A stretch of 64,000 bases of DNA from Hirsutella rhossiliensis (Eukaryota > Ascomycota > Sordariomycetes > Hypocreales > Ophiocordycipitaceae). Both the position numbers and the translations under genes were made by a program. Below the pieces are notes generated by a model. It was not told the origin of the DNA and did no database searches. It worked only from the letters and a program-made list of their open reading frames with translations. Shown one piece after another: positions 24,281 to 36,418 of the stretch (position 1 is its first letter; each line of letters starts with the position of its first letter). The stretch is from the NCBI RefSeq assembly GCF_020360975.1, contig NW_025408667.1, positions 3,906,001 to 3,970,000 on the forward strand. The letters run 5' to 3'.

Positions 24281-25365
24281 TACGTACTGGTTGCATGTCG
24301 TGATTCCGAGCACCCTCTCCCTCCCTCTCTCTCTCGGGAGAAGTGCGACCGAGGAAAGACGGTCGGAATCCTTTTGCTCACGGCACCCCGGCCCGGCCGC
24401 AGCAAGCACTTGTGCCACGAGCATGGCGCGAGACTCACTTCGACGCCTTCCAAAGCCTCCCCCTCCTTCTTCCCTCTCCTCATGCCACTTCTCCTCGCCT
24501 GGTTGCCTCGTTCGGTTTTCGGCATCTAGAGCGTGGCCCCGGGGCCGTGCGCTAAGCCGCCGGCTCTCCCGGGGGCGGAGTAAGCCGGGACGGGGCAAAC
24601 CCCCGACCAAGACCGGCAAGGCTTTCCTTGAAAGAAAAGGGGTCCAGCCGTTGTGCACACGCAAACATACGGTAGATAAACAGGCACCATCCAACAAAGT
24701 TGCACGCCCGCCAACCTTGGTCCGGGACAAGCGGCTCTACAAGGACAAATCATACCCTCTTCCTCTCTCCCCTTCCCTCTCAAACCAACGCACACTCACA
24801 CACACTTCTCACCTGCCCATCCATAATGGCACCCCCACCCCCGCTGGACCTCCAGAGCAGAGCCCGAAGAGCGTGCAGAGCAGATCTGCCGTCCCACGCG
24901 CTCGTGGGAAGGGGGGGGGCACCTCTCGCGCTCTCTCCTGCATGAAATGCGACGGCGCAATGCAGGCTGGCTCAGGATATCCGCCATTGCATTCATGCAT
25001 CCCACATACACGTGTGCATCAAGGGAAAGAGTGAAGTAGGTAGATGACCTGCATGCCTATATACCTACCTACATGCGTGTGTATCTGTCTATCCCTTGCC
25101 GTTCATACATACTAAGCACGCACACCAAGGCAGCTCCGCCAGTGCCGTATGCCTACGTATGTATGTATGTACGCACGGAACCGAGGGCCGCTTGCAGTTT
25201 GCACTCGCCTGGTTCCCGTGCTCTGGCCAGGGCAGCCAGCAGCAGTCGTCCTGCAGCCTGCCTATCTGCATGCAAGCCAGTCCGTGCCGTTGGGAGTCTT
25301 GTAACCCGAGAGGCGACCATCGACCATCGACTACTGCACGACGAAGTGGCCAAGGAGAGTGACGA

Positions 25366-25432
25366 GAGAGAAGACCAAGGGTATACAGACCAGACAGGGC
25401 TATCTGTAACTGTCTACCCTTGGTCTTCTCTC
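25366..25432. repeat. Perfect 18-bp inverted repeat with a second inner stem (hairpin)
   Basis: The left arm gagagaagaccaagggta (25366-25383) is the exact reverse complement of 25415-25432. Immediately inside, tacaga (25384-25389) pairs with tctgta (25403-25408), leaving a 13-base loop and a 6-base one-sided bulge (25409-25414). It could form a 24-bp stem in RNA or a cruciform in DNA. It is too short to be a recognised MITE and has no obvious poly-T tail. Confidence 0.9.
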
Positions 25433-26003
25433 GGGCTCTTCGGGGGCCAAAAGGTAAAAAAAGGGGCACCAAATACATCCCTTTCCTTGGACGAAGCCCA
25501 CCGCTAGGCTGCCGTGGTGCGCATCCATCCACCTTGCACGAGCCTCTCGGCAGCCGCACTCATCAACCGCCTTGTAGGCGCCTCTCCGTCGCTCGATGCT
25601 CGCCAGAGTCTACAAGCACCCACTGTGCCATGACCAAACACTCGAAACCATGCTTGCTACCGTTAAACTTCTTAGTATTGTGCGGTGGCCTTGTGCCGCC
25701 CCTCATTCTAAATCTATCAATACTATTACGATCTGCGAAACGCCTACTGCTACTTCTCGCACTTTTCCCGCCCGACAGTCTTGGGAAATCGGTCCCAGCA
25801 TCAACAGACTCACCTCGGCAGCTGGGCCCGTTCACGGCAACCCGGCTGCATATCATGTTGCTCGTCGTGAGCTCCGCAGCGCCAGACACGAGGTGCCCGA
25901 CGGCAGCGGTTGTTGCGCCGCAGCGCTTCGTCGCCGCAACCTCCTCTACGAGCGACAACGACCCCTCATCCCCTGTCGAGAGCATCCCCGGTTCCCCCTC
26001 ATG

Positions 26004-29000
26004 TCATTGGGCTCCCTGGTCACGCTCGCCGAAGCCAGAGCCGCCAGTCTTCTTCTCCCCACCCGACGAGTCGCTGTCCTCGTCGATGCCGACGCCGCCT
26101 TTCTTCAGGTAGCTACCAAAGGCGCGAGTCTCGACGTCTTCATTCGAGTGGCCCGGCGTCTTGCCCCAGTGACGGTAGTAGACTCGCTTGGCCCATTTCC
26201 AGGCCTCGATGCCGAGGAAGAAGAGGAATGCCTCGACAAAGACGATGCCCCACTCCCAGCTGATGCCGGCGTGCTTGAAGACGACGGTGTTGAGCGTCGG
26301 AATGTAGATGATGGGGAACATGGTGACGAAGCCCGCAATGACGGCCCAGAACAAGAACTGGTTGCGCCACACATCCGTCATCCACTGCGTAAAGTACCGC
26401 TTGCTCTTGGGCTGCATGCGGAACAGAGACCGGCGCATGTTGACCATTTCCCAAGCGAGGAAGAGGGCGAACCAGGTGAGGCAGGCAAACGTCGTGGCCC
26501 GCGCTCGGAAGACAACCTCGCACCCGGCCGAGTATTCGTTGTTGCAGTTGTCTCCGATGTCCGCGGCGCCGTTTCCAAAGCCGTAGAGAACAAGGACAAA
26601 GGACGACAAGCAGAGAGCAGACATCCACAGGCCGTAGACAACCATGTCGAGGAGCAGTTCGGGGGTAAAGACTCCTTGTTTCAACTATACGGATTGTCAG
26701 TCACGACTCCGCTTCAACATACACGTCCCACTCTCTCGCACCGTCTGGATGGTCGGGTCTCAACGTAACGGGGGGATAAACTCACGTTTTGGGGAGGCCG
26801 CTGCATAATGTCTGGTGCGGCAATTTCAAAGCCAAGGCCCATGTCTGGCATTCCCGAGGTGACCATGATGATCCACAGAATCTCAACTGGTGCCAGCGGG
26901 AAGACGGAGATGCCGCGCTTATCCTTGAAGGCGAGACCAATCAAGAGGGTGCACGCCTGCGCAATGTTCTCGGCCAAGACGTGCAGGATGAACTTTTGAA
27001 TGTTGTCAAACATGCGGCGGCCCTCCTCGACGGCATTGAGGATCGAGGCAAAGTTGTCGTCGGTCAGGACAATGTCGGAAGCCTCCTTGGCAACGTCGGA
27101 GCCGGCCTGGCCCATGGCAATGCCCACGTCGGCCCGCTTCAGGCTGGGCGAGTCGTTGACTCCGTCGCCCGTCATGGCCACGAAGCACTTGCGGCGGTGG
27201 AGAGCCTCAATCATGCGAACCTTTGTCTGGGGGGCGCAGCGAGCGACGACAAGGGGGAGAAGGGGAAGGCCGTCGATTTCCTGGTCACTAAGCTTATCAA
27301 AGTCAGATGCGGCCATGACCATGGTCTTGGCTACGTCAGAGGCAATCTCGTTCATTCTGGGCGGCAGGATGCCGACTTCGAGAGCAATGGCACGGGCAGT
27401 CTCAGGGTGGTCACCAGTCAACATGTGGACACTGATGCCAGCTGCGTGGCACATGCGGACCGAGGGGCCAGACTCGGGCCGCGGCGGGTCGTAGAGTCCG
27501 ATGAGCCCCCGGAAGACGAGGTCTTGCTCAAAGTCTCCGCGCTCGAGCTCGGCCTCGTTCTCCCGGACATGACGCATGTCAGTCCGGCTGGCGAGCGCGA
27601 GCACGCGGAGGCCGAGGCGGGCCATGGCTTCCATGTTCCTGAGGACATCGGCCTTGACATGCTCGTCCAGCGCCTCGACGTGATCGCCGACAGCGTACCG
27701 GGGGCACGAGGTGAGAACCCTCTCAACAGCCCCTTTGGTGAAGAGCCACTGCTTCTCCGTCTCCTTGTTCTCGAAAATGACGGACATCTTCTTCACGTCG
27801 GAGTCAAAGGGAAACTCGGCGACCTGGTGCCACTGAGCGCCGTCACCCGACGCGAGGCGCTCTCGGTTCCAGTTGAAGCGAGAGGCAAAGACTTGGATGG
27901 CAATCTCGGTCGGATCACCGCGTCCGCGCCACTCACCATCAACCTGATTGACGGACGCGAGATTGGCGAGCGAGGCGATGTTGAGGTACTGTCTGAGAGT
28001 GGCATCCCTGGCCACGAGCTCTGGGCCGTCGATGGTGTCACCGTCGGCGTCAGCGCCGCGGAAATTGATGTCCTTGGGCTGAGCCGGCGTGAGCCCCAGA
28101 GGGCCCTCGGTAGGGTTGAAGGGCTCGCTGGTGGTGCCGACCGAGTAGGTGCCGCGGCCGGGGATCCATGCCTTCTTGACAATCATGGTCCCCTGGGTCA
28201 GGGTACCGGTCTTGTCGGAGCAGATATCTACGGGCAAGTTAAGCGATTGACGAGATGCGGGGATTTGCGACGCTTACTAGAAACCGCACCGAGCGCCTCG
28301 AGGCTCTTTAGGTTGCGGACAATGACGTTGCGCTGGACCATGCGCTTGGTGCCGGCGGCCATTGTGATGGTGAGAACGACGACGAGGGAGGCGGGGATCA
28401 TGGACAGGCCGGTGGCGACGGCGTAGATGATGACCTCTTGCTTGGAATCAAACATGTTGGCTGCGAGGACGATGATGGCGCAGACGATGGCAGTGGCGAG
28501 CAGGATCAGAGCCAGCTTGGAGAGCTTCTTCTGGAGGGGGGTGCCGACGTTGACGCCGAGGAAGCGGCCGACGGCATCGGAAAAGGTCAGAGTCCAGGCC
28601 TGCAGCCAGCGGCCCAAGGGCGTGGTGCCGTCGTCGCGACGCTTGGGCTCGCGGCGACGGGACGTTTTGCCGCGGAGGGCCGCCGCAATCTGGCCAATCT
28701 CGGTGTAGAGACCGGTGGCGAAGACGACGCCACGGGCGCGGCCCTTTGTGACGGTGGAGGAGCTGTAGGCGACGTTGAGCCGGTCACCTGGGCCCGTGTC
28801 GGGGGCAAACGTGGGTGCCGTCTCCTTGCGGACGGGGAGGGATTCGCCGGTGAGGAGAGCTTCGTTGGTCTCGAAGTTGACGGCCTCGACGAGGCGGATG
28901 TCGGCCGGGATGGTGTCGCCCGTCTTGAGCTCGACCACGTCGCCAGGCACAATCTCGGCCGTGACAACGGTGGCACTGTTGCCGTTGCGGACGGCCTGGG

Positions 29001-29467
29001 CGGTGGGAGAGCTGAGAGAGCGCAGGGAATCCATGGTCTTGGCGGCCTGGAGCTCTTGGAAAAAGCCAACGACAATGTTGAGCACGATGACGGCGGTGAT
29101 GACACCGCCCTCGATCCATGACTGGATGCCGAAAGAGGCGGCCATGGCGAGGATCAGGACCTAGTAGTGATTGGTTAGCAGGTGCGACGTGTCTGTCGGT
29201 GAAGAGGCTGCTTACGAGAGTGAGGGCGTTGGCGATTTGGCCGATGAAGATCTTGACGGGCTGCACGCCCTTTTGCTCGCCAAACTCATTGCGGCCGTGG
29301 TCTTGCAGGCGCTTCTGGGCCTCGTCGTCGGATAGACCGATTTGGACGTTTGCCCTGAGCTCTTGGACGACCTGGTCAATGGTCAAGGCGTGAGCGGGAG
29401 CCGACATTGGCTTGTTGGACTGGCCGGAGACGTGCTCCTGGACGCCATCGTCTTGTTTGCCGCCCAT
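26004..29467 (-). CDS. ENA1: ENA-type Na+/K+ efflux P-type ATPase (type IID)
   Basis: Exons 29467-29216, 29160-28278, 28227-26786 and 26684-26004 encode 1085 aa, the usual length. The pump sits in the plasma membrane and exports Na+ (or K+) for salt and alkali tolerance. Visible features in order: N-terminal cation-ATPase domain (HALTIDQVVQEL), actuator TGES, SNICSDKTGTLTQG with the phosphorylated Asp383 restored exactly across intron 2, FTKGAVERVL in the nucleotide domain, MLTGDHPETA, and TGDGVNDSPSLKRADVGIAMG-type hinge, then membrane segments M5-M10. Sequence around the actuator (IVPGDVVELKTGDTIPADIRL) and the late EILWIIMVTSGMPDMGLG is typical of fungal ENA rather than SERCA/PMR1. A second in-frame ATG lies at 29482; 29467 was chosen for its CTCACCATGG context. 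Confidence 0.94.
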
Positions 29468-32400
29468 GGTGAGCGAGGGCATGCAACGAGGATGCAAGGG
29501 CGAGTTGATTAATTGTTTAGTTTTTTGCTTGTGCTTTTCACACAATGGGGAGACGAGAATCGAGGCTGGCGAAGAGTGTCCGGCACTGGGGAAGCCCAAA
29601 CTTCGTAATCGAGAGGAGCAGAGAGAAGAGCGAGGCTTGAAGAAGGGGAAGGATGGAAGTTTAAGGACGGGGGGAGGGATGGACGTCCAGAATTAGACTT
29701 GCTGGCAGCAGACCAGTGCGAGCTATCGGCGGCAGCACGAGTCGCCAATAATTGTGGTGCCGTGACGCGGATCCAGAGTCGTGGGCCTTGGCGCAAGGTC
29801 GGCGCGTCTTGGCGGCTCTGGCGCGGCGTCATGGCGGTGGATAGGACATGGGCTGCCTGCACGAGTGTCGCAAAGAGACGCTGGGCTGCCGGTGATGAAC
29901 GGTCCTGGACGTCGGTCGTCACAGACGGACAAGTCGTGGGCGGCGGCGCTGCCAGGACGAGCGAGAAGCGCCTTGGCATGCGTCTCAGTTGTCGGGGAAA
30001 CAGCCGAGGGCTGGCATTGTGGGGGCTGCCGTGAGGAGAGGACGACGGGCCTCGGTGCCCACTGCCCACTGCCCGACGCCCACCGGGGATCGGCAAGAGA
30101 AAGGCGGCCATGCATGTCTCCGGCGCTCTGGACCTTGACGATGCCGCGGGCTGGAGGTTGGGTGAGGCGTTGCCATTAGCTAATCAGCGGCGACGATATT
30201 ATTGTCGACACGATAACTTATTAATACGAGCCACGAAAGGTGGTCAATTGTTCCTTCTTTGGTTTGATTCCACCGCCGACCCCAACGTGCGTCTTGGCCA
30301 CATGTACCTGCCCCCAGCTTGTCTTGGCTGCGCGACTGCTAGCGACGTAGCTGCCAGGTCGCGCTTGATCTTATCCAAGTACCTGTGCGGCAATCCAGTG
30401 CAGTCCGGCACAGCCAAGACTCCGGGCACTACTCGCCTCTACTCCCCTCGATAACAAATAGACCAAGCCAAGGAGCAGCAGTACTTGCCCCACCCACTGC
30501 CAAGAGTCCTTCCAAGGCCTGGAAGAGTAAGAGTGGCGTCGCTCATGCTCAGCCACACGCGGGGGTGGCAAAACATCCACCGAGTCTTCGAGAAGCCCCA
30601 GAAGTTCGAACAAGTAAACAAACATCTTCATGCCTCGACTAGCTCTCATGCACATGCCACCACTTTCCCCCCGTGATGCCGTCGATAGCAATCCACGTCG
30701 CACGCTTCGCAGCAGCGCAACGTGGTCGACTCGCCAGCCCAATCGTCAATCCTCCATACGTGTCCGACGCTCGTCTGCACCCCGTGACGAATGCGCATGC
30801 CTGGACTTCCGTGTCCAGAAATAGAGACAACTTGACAAGGCATTTGGAGCAATCCCCATCCCGGTTTGCCGTTCGACCCTACTTCTGTATATTGTCCATG
30901 TATCGGGACCCTGCCTTGCCAAAGACGGACCTTTATCGATCCCACGCCCAGGACGCGATCCCCACGAGTTGATCCGGCACTGCGTACATGTATGCACAGT
31001 TATGCACGCAACGCACCTTTGCCTCACACCCGCATCCACCTCCACTCAAAGGTCTAGCCCAGATGAGTCGACGGTGCGTATTATAGTGCAGACAATCTCA
31101 AAGCTCGTTGAACCGTCCATGCACAGTACCGGACCCAAATCTTTCCATCTTCACGGGGTAAATTAGTATAGCCCTTGGGGAAGCCAAGTCACTTGAGAAT
31201 GTCCTGGAATATGCCGTCTCAGGTCCCCTGACTGCGCAGTTGTACTTTCAAGGGGCCTTTTTCACCGAGTTGGACGGGACAGTCTCGAAAGAGTTGACAA
31301 GCTCCACAGACACGTGCTTCGAACACATCTATCTCCCATTAGCTGTCTTCAAAACAGGTGCTCCAGGGTCAAGCCCACCGGACGCCAGGCAGCTGCGAGA
31401 CAATGACCAGAGTCTCGACCAGATTGGGATCCCACCAAAGCGCCACCAAGTCCAACCTTGGACGCAGTGCAACCAACCATCCACAATATTCTTCATGTGA
31501 AGTCGGCTACATGCACGGTACATGCAACCCGTTCAAAAGACTCCGAGACTCTGAAACCCCAGAATGGCACAACATGGGACAAATCTACGTCCTGTTAGCA
31601 GGTCTGGACTCCTCCATGGCCTGTTAGCAAGTCTCGCCATTTCATTTTCAGGCAAGGACACCATGGGGTGAATACACCGCGTTCCATCCAAAAGTCCCAA
31701 TGCCGCCTCGCAGTGGCCTTATTTTCCTTGGTTGAGTGCTTGAAGTCAACTTCCCCTTCCTGGAGCCCGCTGCAGTCATCTCCACACGCAATCGTCGGCC
31801 ATGCACGGCAGCAGCTGCCGAAATTCAATTTGAGACCGCATGATCATGTCCGCATTTTGCAGCACCATGGAACTACTTCAATGCCTATACTGGTTGCTGG
31901 GCTGTTGGAGCAGCCATTATCTAGTACATCGACTCTCTCAAAGCTTCTTCTTCGCCGAGCTGCTTCTACGTCTAGATTCTTGGTTAGCTTGGTGAAAGTC
32001 GTCGACTTTTTCATCTGACCGGGGTGCAGCCGCGAGGATTAAACAGTTCCCGTCTCAAGAAGTTTATGGCTCTATGTTCGCGAGAGACTTTAATGTTATT
32101 TCAAGAGAAAATAGGCGCAAGTCTTCGACAAACCATAGTTCATCAAGACTTCATCAAGGGATGAGTTGGTAGGAAGTTCTACATTATGGCCATGATAATC
32201 TAAATCCAGCTTCAGTTACTAATCCCCTCGCGGCGGCAATACAAGGTAAGAATGAACTCAAGCACCAGCGTAGCAAGCTTGACGAAAGCGAGGCAATTTT
32301 AGTACCATCCCCCGTAACATGTCCAACCGCACACTTTCAGCTATAGGTGTCGTTCAAATTTCTATTCTTATCAGCCAGGGGGACTAGAACCCTTTCTCGG

Positions 32401-35400
32401 GATATTCGTCTATACTTAGTTCAAAACATTAGCGTTGAGTACCTATAATTAGCTTACTTGGAAAGGTTGAAACCTCGATGGTCTGCAAGGGACAAAGCGG
32501 CCTAGCGAGCACGAATTGGAAACTCAGACGAAACCGAGGATATGCTTTACATGTGTCACCCTATCAAACGCTCTCCATTCCCATGCCCCGCCGTACTAGT
32601 GCTACGAAATTTCAGCACACACTCGTCGGACCGGGCAGTGGTGGTATAGACCTCGGTAGTCAAAGCCATTGTCTGCGTGAGTAAGTTGGCTATATCCGCC
32701 GATACGCCTCTTAGCTCGCTACTTCAGACATGCTATTCTTGTTTTGCCGTTCAAAATACGAGAAAGTATCTCCATCTAGGGTCTTGTAATGCCGATTCAG
32801 ATTCTCAAGGGAGTTGGAATTCGTGAACATACTGCGAGTCAGACCTACGAAGGGATGCTCAGTCAACAGACAGTCGGATGCAGACTGAAAGTCGACAGCG
32901 CAGCGTTTTCTTTGTCCCCGCTCTCGTCGCCAGAGGCACCTATGATACAATCAGAACAGGAGTCTAGACTAACACTTGGCATTCTCAGGTCGAGCTGTTA
33001 GTGAGGTATGGCCAAGGCGCTGCCAAGTTCATTAAACCTTGAATGTCGTCCTTAAGTGACGCACCACCGCCTTCAGCTCAGCATTTACGACAAGCTCATG
33101 TCCAGCGACTCACCGACAAAGGCCAGCATGGGCCATTCGTTGCATGATAACCACCGGAGAATTCCGCGTTGAATGCTCTTGTCCAAGAAGGCTGGCCTAG
33201 CAGAAAGCCAAGGCCTAGTCCCCAGGCACCAACTCCACTCCCCTACCGAGGAAGCCCGGCGACACCGAGAGCCCCTTGGCAGGGCTGAGAGGGCATCCGT
33301 CAAGGCAGCACGTGTTCCACCGCGTGCCTTTGCGGGGTGATTCAAGAGCGATGTGAACGAACCCGCGAGCATTGGAAGAATTGACTTCAAAAAGGCTGGG
33401 ATGAGACATTTAGCCGTGGTCCCTGAGCGGCTCGCCTTATCAACCCCGTGTGTCAATCCCACGTTCCCCGAGCCAGCGGCGCAAATGCTGAGACCGTAGA
33501 CAGTATTCAGTAATCCTCGAAGTCCGAATCCGAGGCTCCGGCACCGGCCCCCAAGAAGACAGGAGGAGACAGGGAAGCCAACTAAACAAGACGCCAAGCT
33601 TGACCAATAGGGGCAACTACAAGGGCAGGATGAGAACGTCGCCGCTGTCAAGGAAAAGCCTCCGATGGTGCGGAATTTATGAGCCTGACGACGATGTGAT
33701 GAACGATGCTGAAGAATACACAAGTACACAAGGCCACTTCATGCTCCAGCCACGGGGAATTCCCCGTCTTCTTGGTGTGCCTCACTGCCTAGTCTGCCCT
33801 CGGTAATACCTTTTGGAGTTCCTTGTGGGTCAGCAGGCCGTGGATGGACGGGGCCGTAACGCAGGGATGACCTTTCTTTTTACAACTTCGTTTGCTGAGA
33901 TTCTTTGCGTCTGCAAAAATGATAGACCGCCGGACAAGGCTCCCTTGCGAAGAATCAAGTGACTAGCGAATACACGCATGACGAGACGCGGTTGGAGAAA
34001 ATTTCAAGCATGGTATTTGTCCGTACTCTGCGGACTTGGGGAGAGGCATTTTAACTGTTGAAGCCAGCATAATACGTGGTTGAGTCTTGGTCATATTACA
34101 CTAAGTTTGGATGGAATTCCGAGGACGACGGGTAATAATGACAGCCATATCTATAATAGCCAGACAAGCAGTAGGGTCTAGCCTGCATATTGTGTTCCAG
34201 AATGTTTCTTCCCCCACAGAGCACCACGGGCAACTCCGGCTCTCCTACACTCCGAGCCTATGTAGCGTTACAATAGTAACAACGCCAGGATGCCAGCACG
34301 CCGCACCGGTGCAGGTATAGTACCAACCGGAGGACGATCTCATCGCCGATCATCCCAGTGAAACTGAGATCTCGATAGCACGCATTGAATGAAACATTGC
34401 ATGTAGACGTGTAGGAGCTGCACCCGCTTCATGGGCGCCGTTGACTTAAACCGATGTGTAAAGCCATTCAGCTGATCGTGCCAGCCATTGCTCGATCGCC
34501 ACCTTGGGAGCAGAGTTTAGCGATTGTCGTCTGACCCTGTAATATCAGAGCAGTCCTATGATTTGTCCCCACGTATTCCGAGTGCCACCGTTCATCGGCC
34601 CTAATCATACACCGGCTAAATTGAAGCACCACGTCCTTTTTTTATTGGAACTCTATGTGGCTATTGTTCAGTATGTTTTCTCCACAAAATTTTCTGCGAG
34701 GGATGGGCTAGCTTGACAAGAAGCTGGAGAAGCTTGTTAGCAATACTCTATATTCGTCTGTTTTGAACTTTAAGTCGTGCCAGTGTTCCACTGCAGTGAG
34801 AAAAGGGTATAACGGTTGACGGCTCTCGCATCTCACGAGGTCAAAAGGGCGATACGAGCTACCGGATGTGAGCTCTCCTGATGTAGGATGGTACGAGATC
34901 AGACTTAGACACCTTCAGGGAATACATGACCTGCTCTCCGGTGCTCAAAATACGCGCACATGGATATTCGGGTTCATACGCCTTAGAGCCGTTTCGCAAT
35001 GGCATGCTTGTCTTAAGAGAGACCGCCCGCGTATATTGCCAGCGTGCAATGGATACCTTTGTTCAGCAGTCCATATCCGGATGCACTCGGCTATACATGT
35101 TTGTCAACAACAAAGCCTTACCGCTGTGGCTTTAAGAGCTCTGGCCATTTCGGTGACTTGCTGGGCAGGAGCGTTAATCAGTCCAATCGTCCAACTCAAC
35201 GTCACGGCGTGGGTTGCCACTGACATTGCAAGAAGCCTTGTCCGAGGAAAGAAGCATCGACCATAAGTAAAGCGGCTTCTTTCTTCCCCACACGGAACTG
35301 CCCGTGTCAGCCAAGATTCAACAAACCTGACGAGAAACTACCGTGCCGGGTGGAGAAGACCTGAGCCTATTCAATGACTAACCGCGCGTCATTACATGTT

Positions 35401-35959
35401 TTGCTTTCAACGCGTGCACTGAATGGCGTGAGTGCCAAGATGGATTCATCGAGAGGGTCGAAGGCCTCGGCACATGGACTGCATCACTCTGACTGCGCGT
35501 TCGTGTCGTAGGCAAGTCGTCAGGCCACGGCAGTGAGCTGATAGTTCCGGGACAACAGCTAAGTTGTTCGAAATTTGTATTTCCAATCTTGCTTGTGGGT
35601 GTGTAATCTAAGAAACTCCAATCGCTTGCTCAATGTGAAACAAGATTGGCTCCCCAGAGCTTATTGGGCTGTGATATAGCCAGCTGCTTCCTCACCGACA
35701 GAGACTACTTACGGAGCATTCGTATCAGCAGATTATGATACATGATCTTGGGGTATTACCATCATCCTATAACAAAGAGCATTGGACGATGCTGTACGAC
35801 GGTCAATGCCGGATTGGACCACGACATCTACGTTGCTTAGTGGCAGTCGAGGTGTCGTTTATAAATTCTTGCATGTCCTCTCCCGTTTCGTCGGCTACCC
35901 CGGCATCCTCACTCTCTGTTCACCTGTTCTTAAGACTATTCTGGTAATCCAAAATTTTA
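29468..35959. other. Gene-poor 6.5-kb region
   Basis: The first ~400 bases should be the ENA promoter. Beyond that, base composition falls toward 50% GC and frames are short. One candidate decayed gene is listed separately (33099-33690). Short stretches at 31240-31500 and 34868-35266 are open and look faintly protein-like, but I cannot connect them to a family or to each other by splice sites. Confidence 0.45.
33099..33690 (+). pseudogene. Possible decayed coding region, family not recognised
   Basis: On the + strand a single frame from ATG at 33099 reads as hydrophilic, protein-like sequence for about 190 codons but is broken by four or five stops (for example after HRRIPR, RAFAG, AQMLRP and KLDQ). 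Several stops could come from CAG-to-TAG or CGA-to-TGA changes, the direction RIP produces. The complementary strand is open for 214 codons but its product is Cys/Ser-rich and hydrophobic, as antisense of coding DNA often is. No domain is recognised, so this remains a weak call. Confidence 0.25.
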
Positions 35960-36418
35960 ATGCCCAACATGAAAATTACATCTGCTGCTGCCGCCCTTTT
36001 CGGGCTTGCCCTCAGCAGCCCTGCGCCACCACCCGCTGGGGAAAAGCAACCTTGGCTCGAGACAGACTGGGACATCGTAACCAGATTCCCGCCCGAGGAT
36101 CTATGGAAACAGCCGGAGAACGTCCAAGGCACCTGGCTCTACTGCTCGCGCTTCGACCACCCCCTCGAGTATCGGCCGGTTGGGGACTACACGAGCGCCG
36201 CAGACTGCAGAGCCAAGCACTACAAGGCTTCCTGGCGTCCGGGAAATCCTCTCTTACCGTGCGACAGAGCCACTGGCTACATCCTCGAGAATTGCGGCAA
36301 ATATGCGTACTGTAAGCAGTACGACGTGGAGGGAGATAAGCCTGTGCCCGCGTTGTTCGACAATTCAGAGCTGTGTAACAACTTTTACGAATCGGGGCCG
36401 ATCACGGAGGACAGTTAA
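35960..36418 (+). CDS. Small secreted cysteine-containing protein (effector-like)
   Basis: One exon, 152 aa from 35960 or 149 aa from the Met at 35969, which gives a better signal peptide (MKITSAAAALFGLALSSPAPPPA). The mature part is about 125 residues with six Cys (in LYCSRF, ADCRAK, LPCDRA, ENCGKY, YCKQY, ELCNNF), enough for three disulfides, and many aromatic residues. There is no transmembrane segment or GPI signal. Size, secretion and Cys number fit the broad class of fungal small secreted proteins, some of which are host-interaction effectors; I recognise no named family. It is isolated, with gene-poor and AT-rich DNA on both sides, a common setting for such genes. Confidence 0.65.
   Translation: MPNMKITSAAAALFGLALSSPAPPPAGEKQPWLETDWDIVTRFPPEDLWKQPENVQGTWLYCSRFDHPLEYRPVGDYTSAADCRAKHYKASWRPGNPLLPCDRATGYILENCGKYAYCKQYDVEGDKPVPALFDNSELCNNFYESGPITEDS

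Larger units (their letters stand above)
19176..26003. other. 6.8-kb gene-free region upstream of the two-cluster regulator
   Basis: I find no exon chain, conserved motif or tRNA here on either strand; the longer open frames are low-complexity and mutually overlapping. It contains three (CA)n tracts, several short tandem repeats and one strong hairpin (separate entries), and many pyrimidine-rich stretches typical of fungal promoters and leaders. It may hold a long 5' leader or promoter of the regulator, non-coding transcripts, or fast-evolving small genes that cannot be recognised by eye. Confidence 0.5.

Noticed and set aside
26789..28426. 545-codon plus-strand open frame
   Set aside because: It is antisense to the ENA ATPase exons, which carry all P-type ATPase motifs; long antisense frames are expected in GC-rich coding DNA.
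33085..33729. 214-codon minus-strand frame
   Set aside because: Its Cys/Ser-rich hydrophobic composition looks like antisense of a (decayed) coding strand rather than a real protein.
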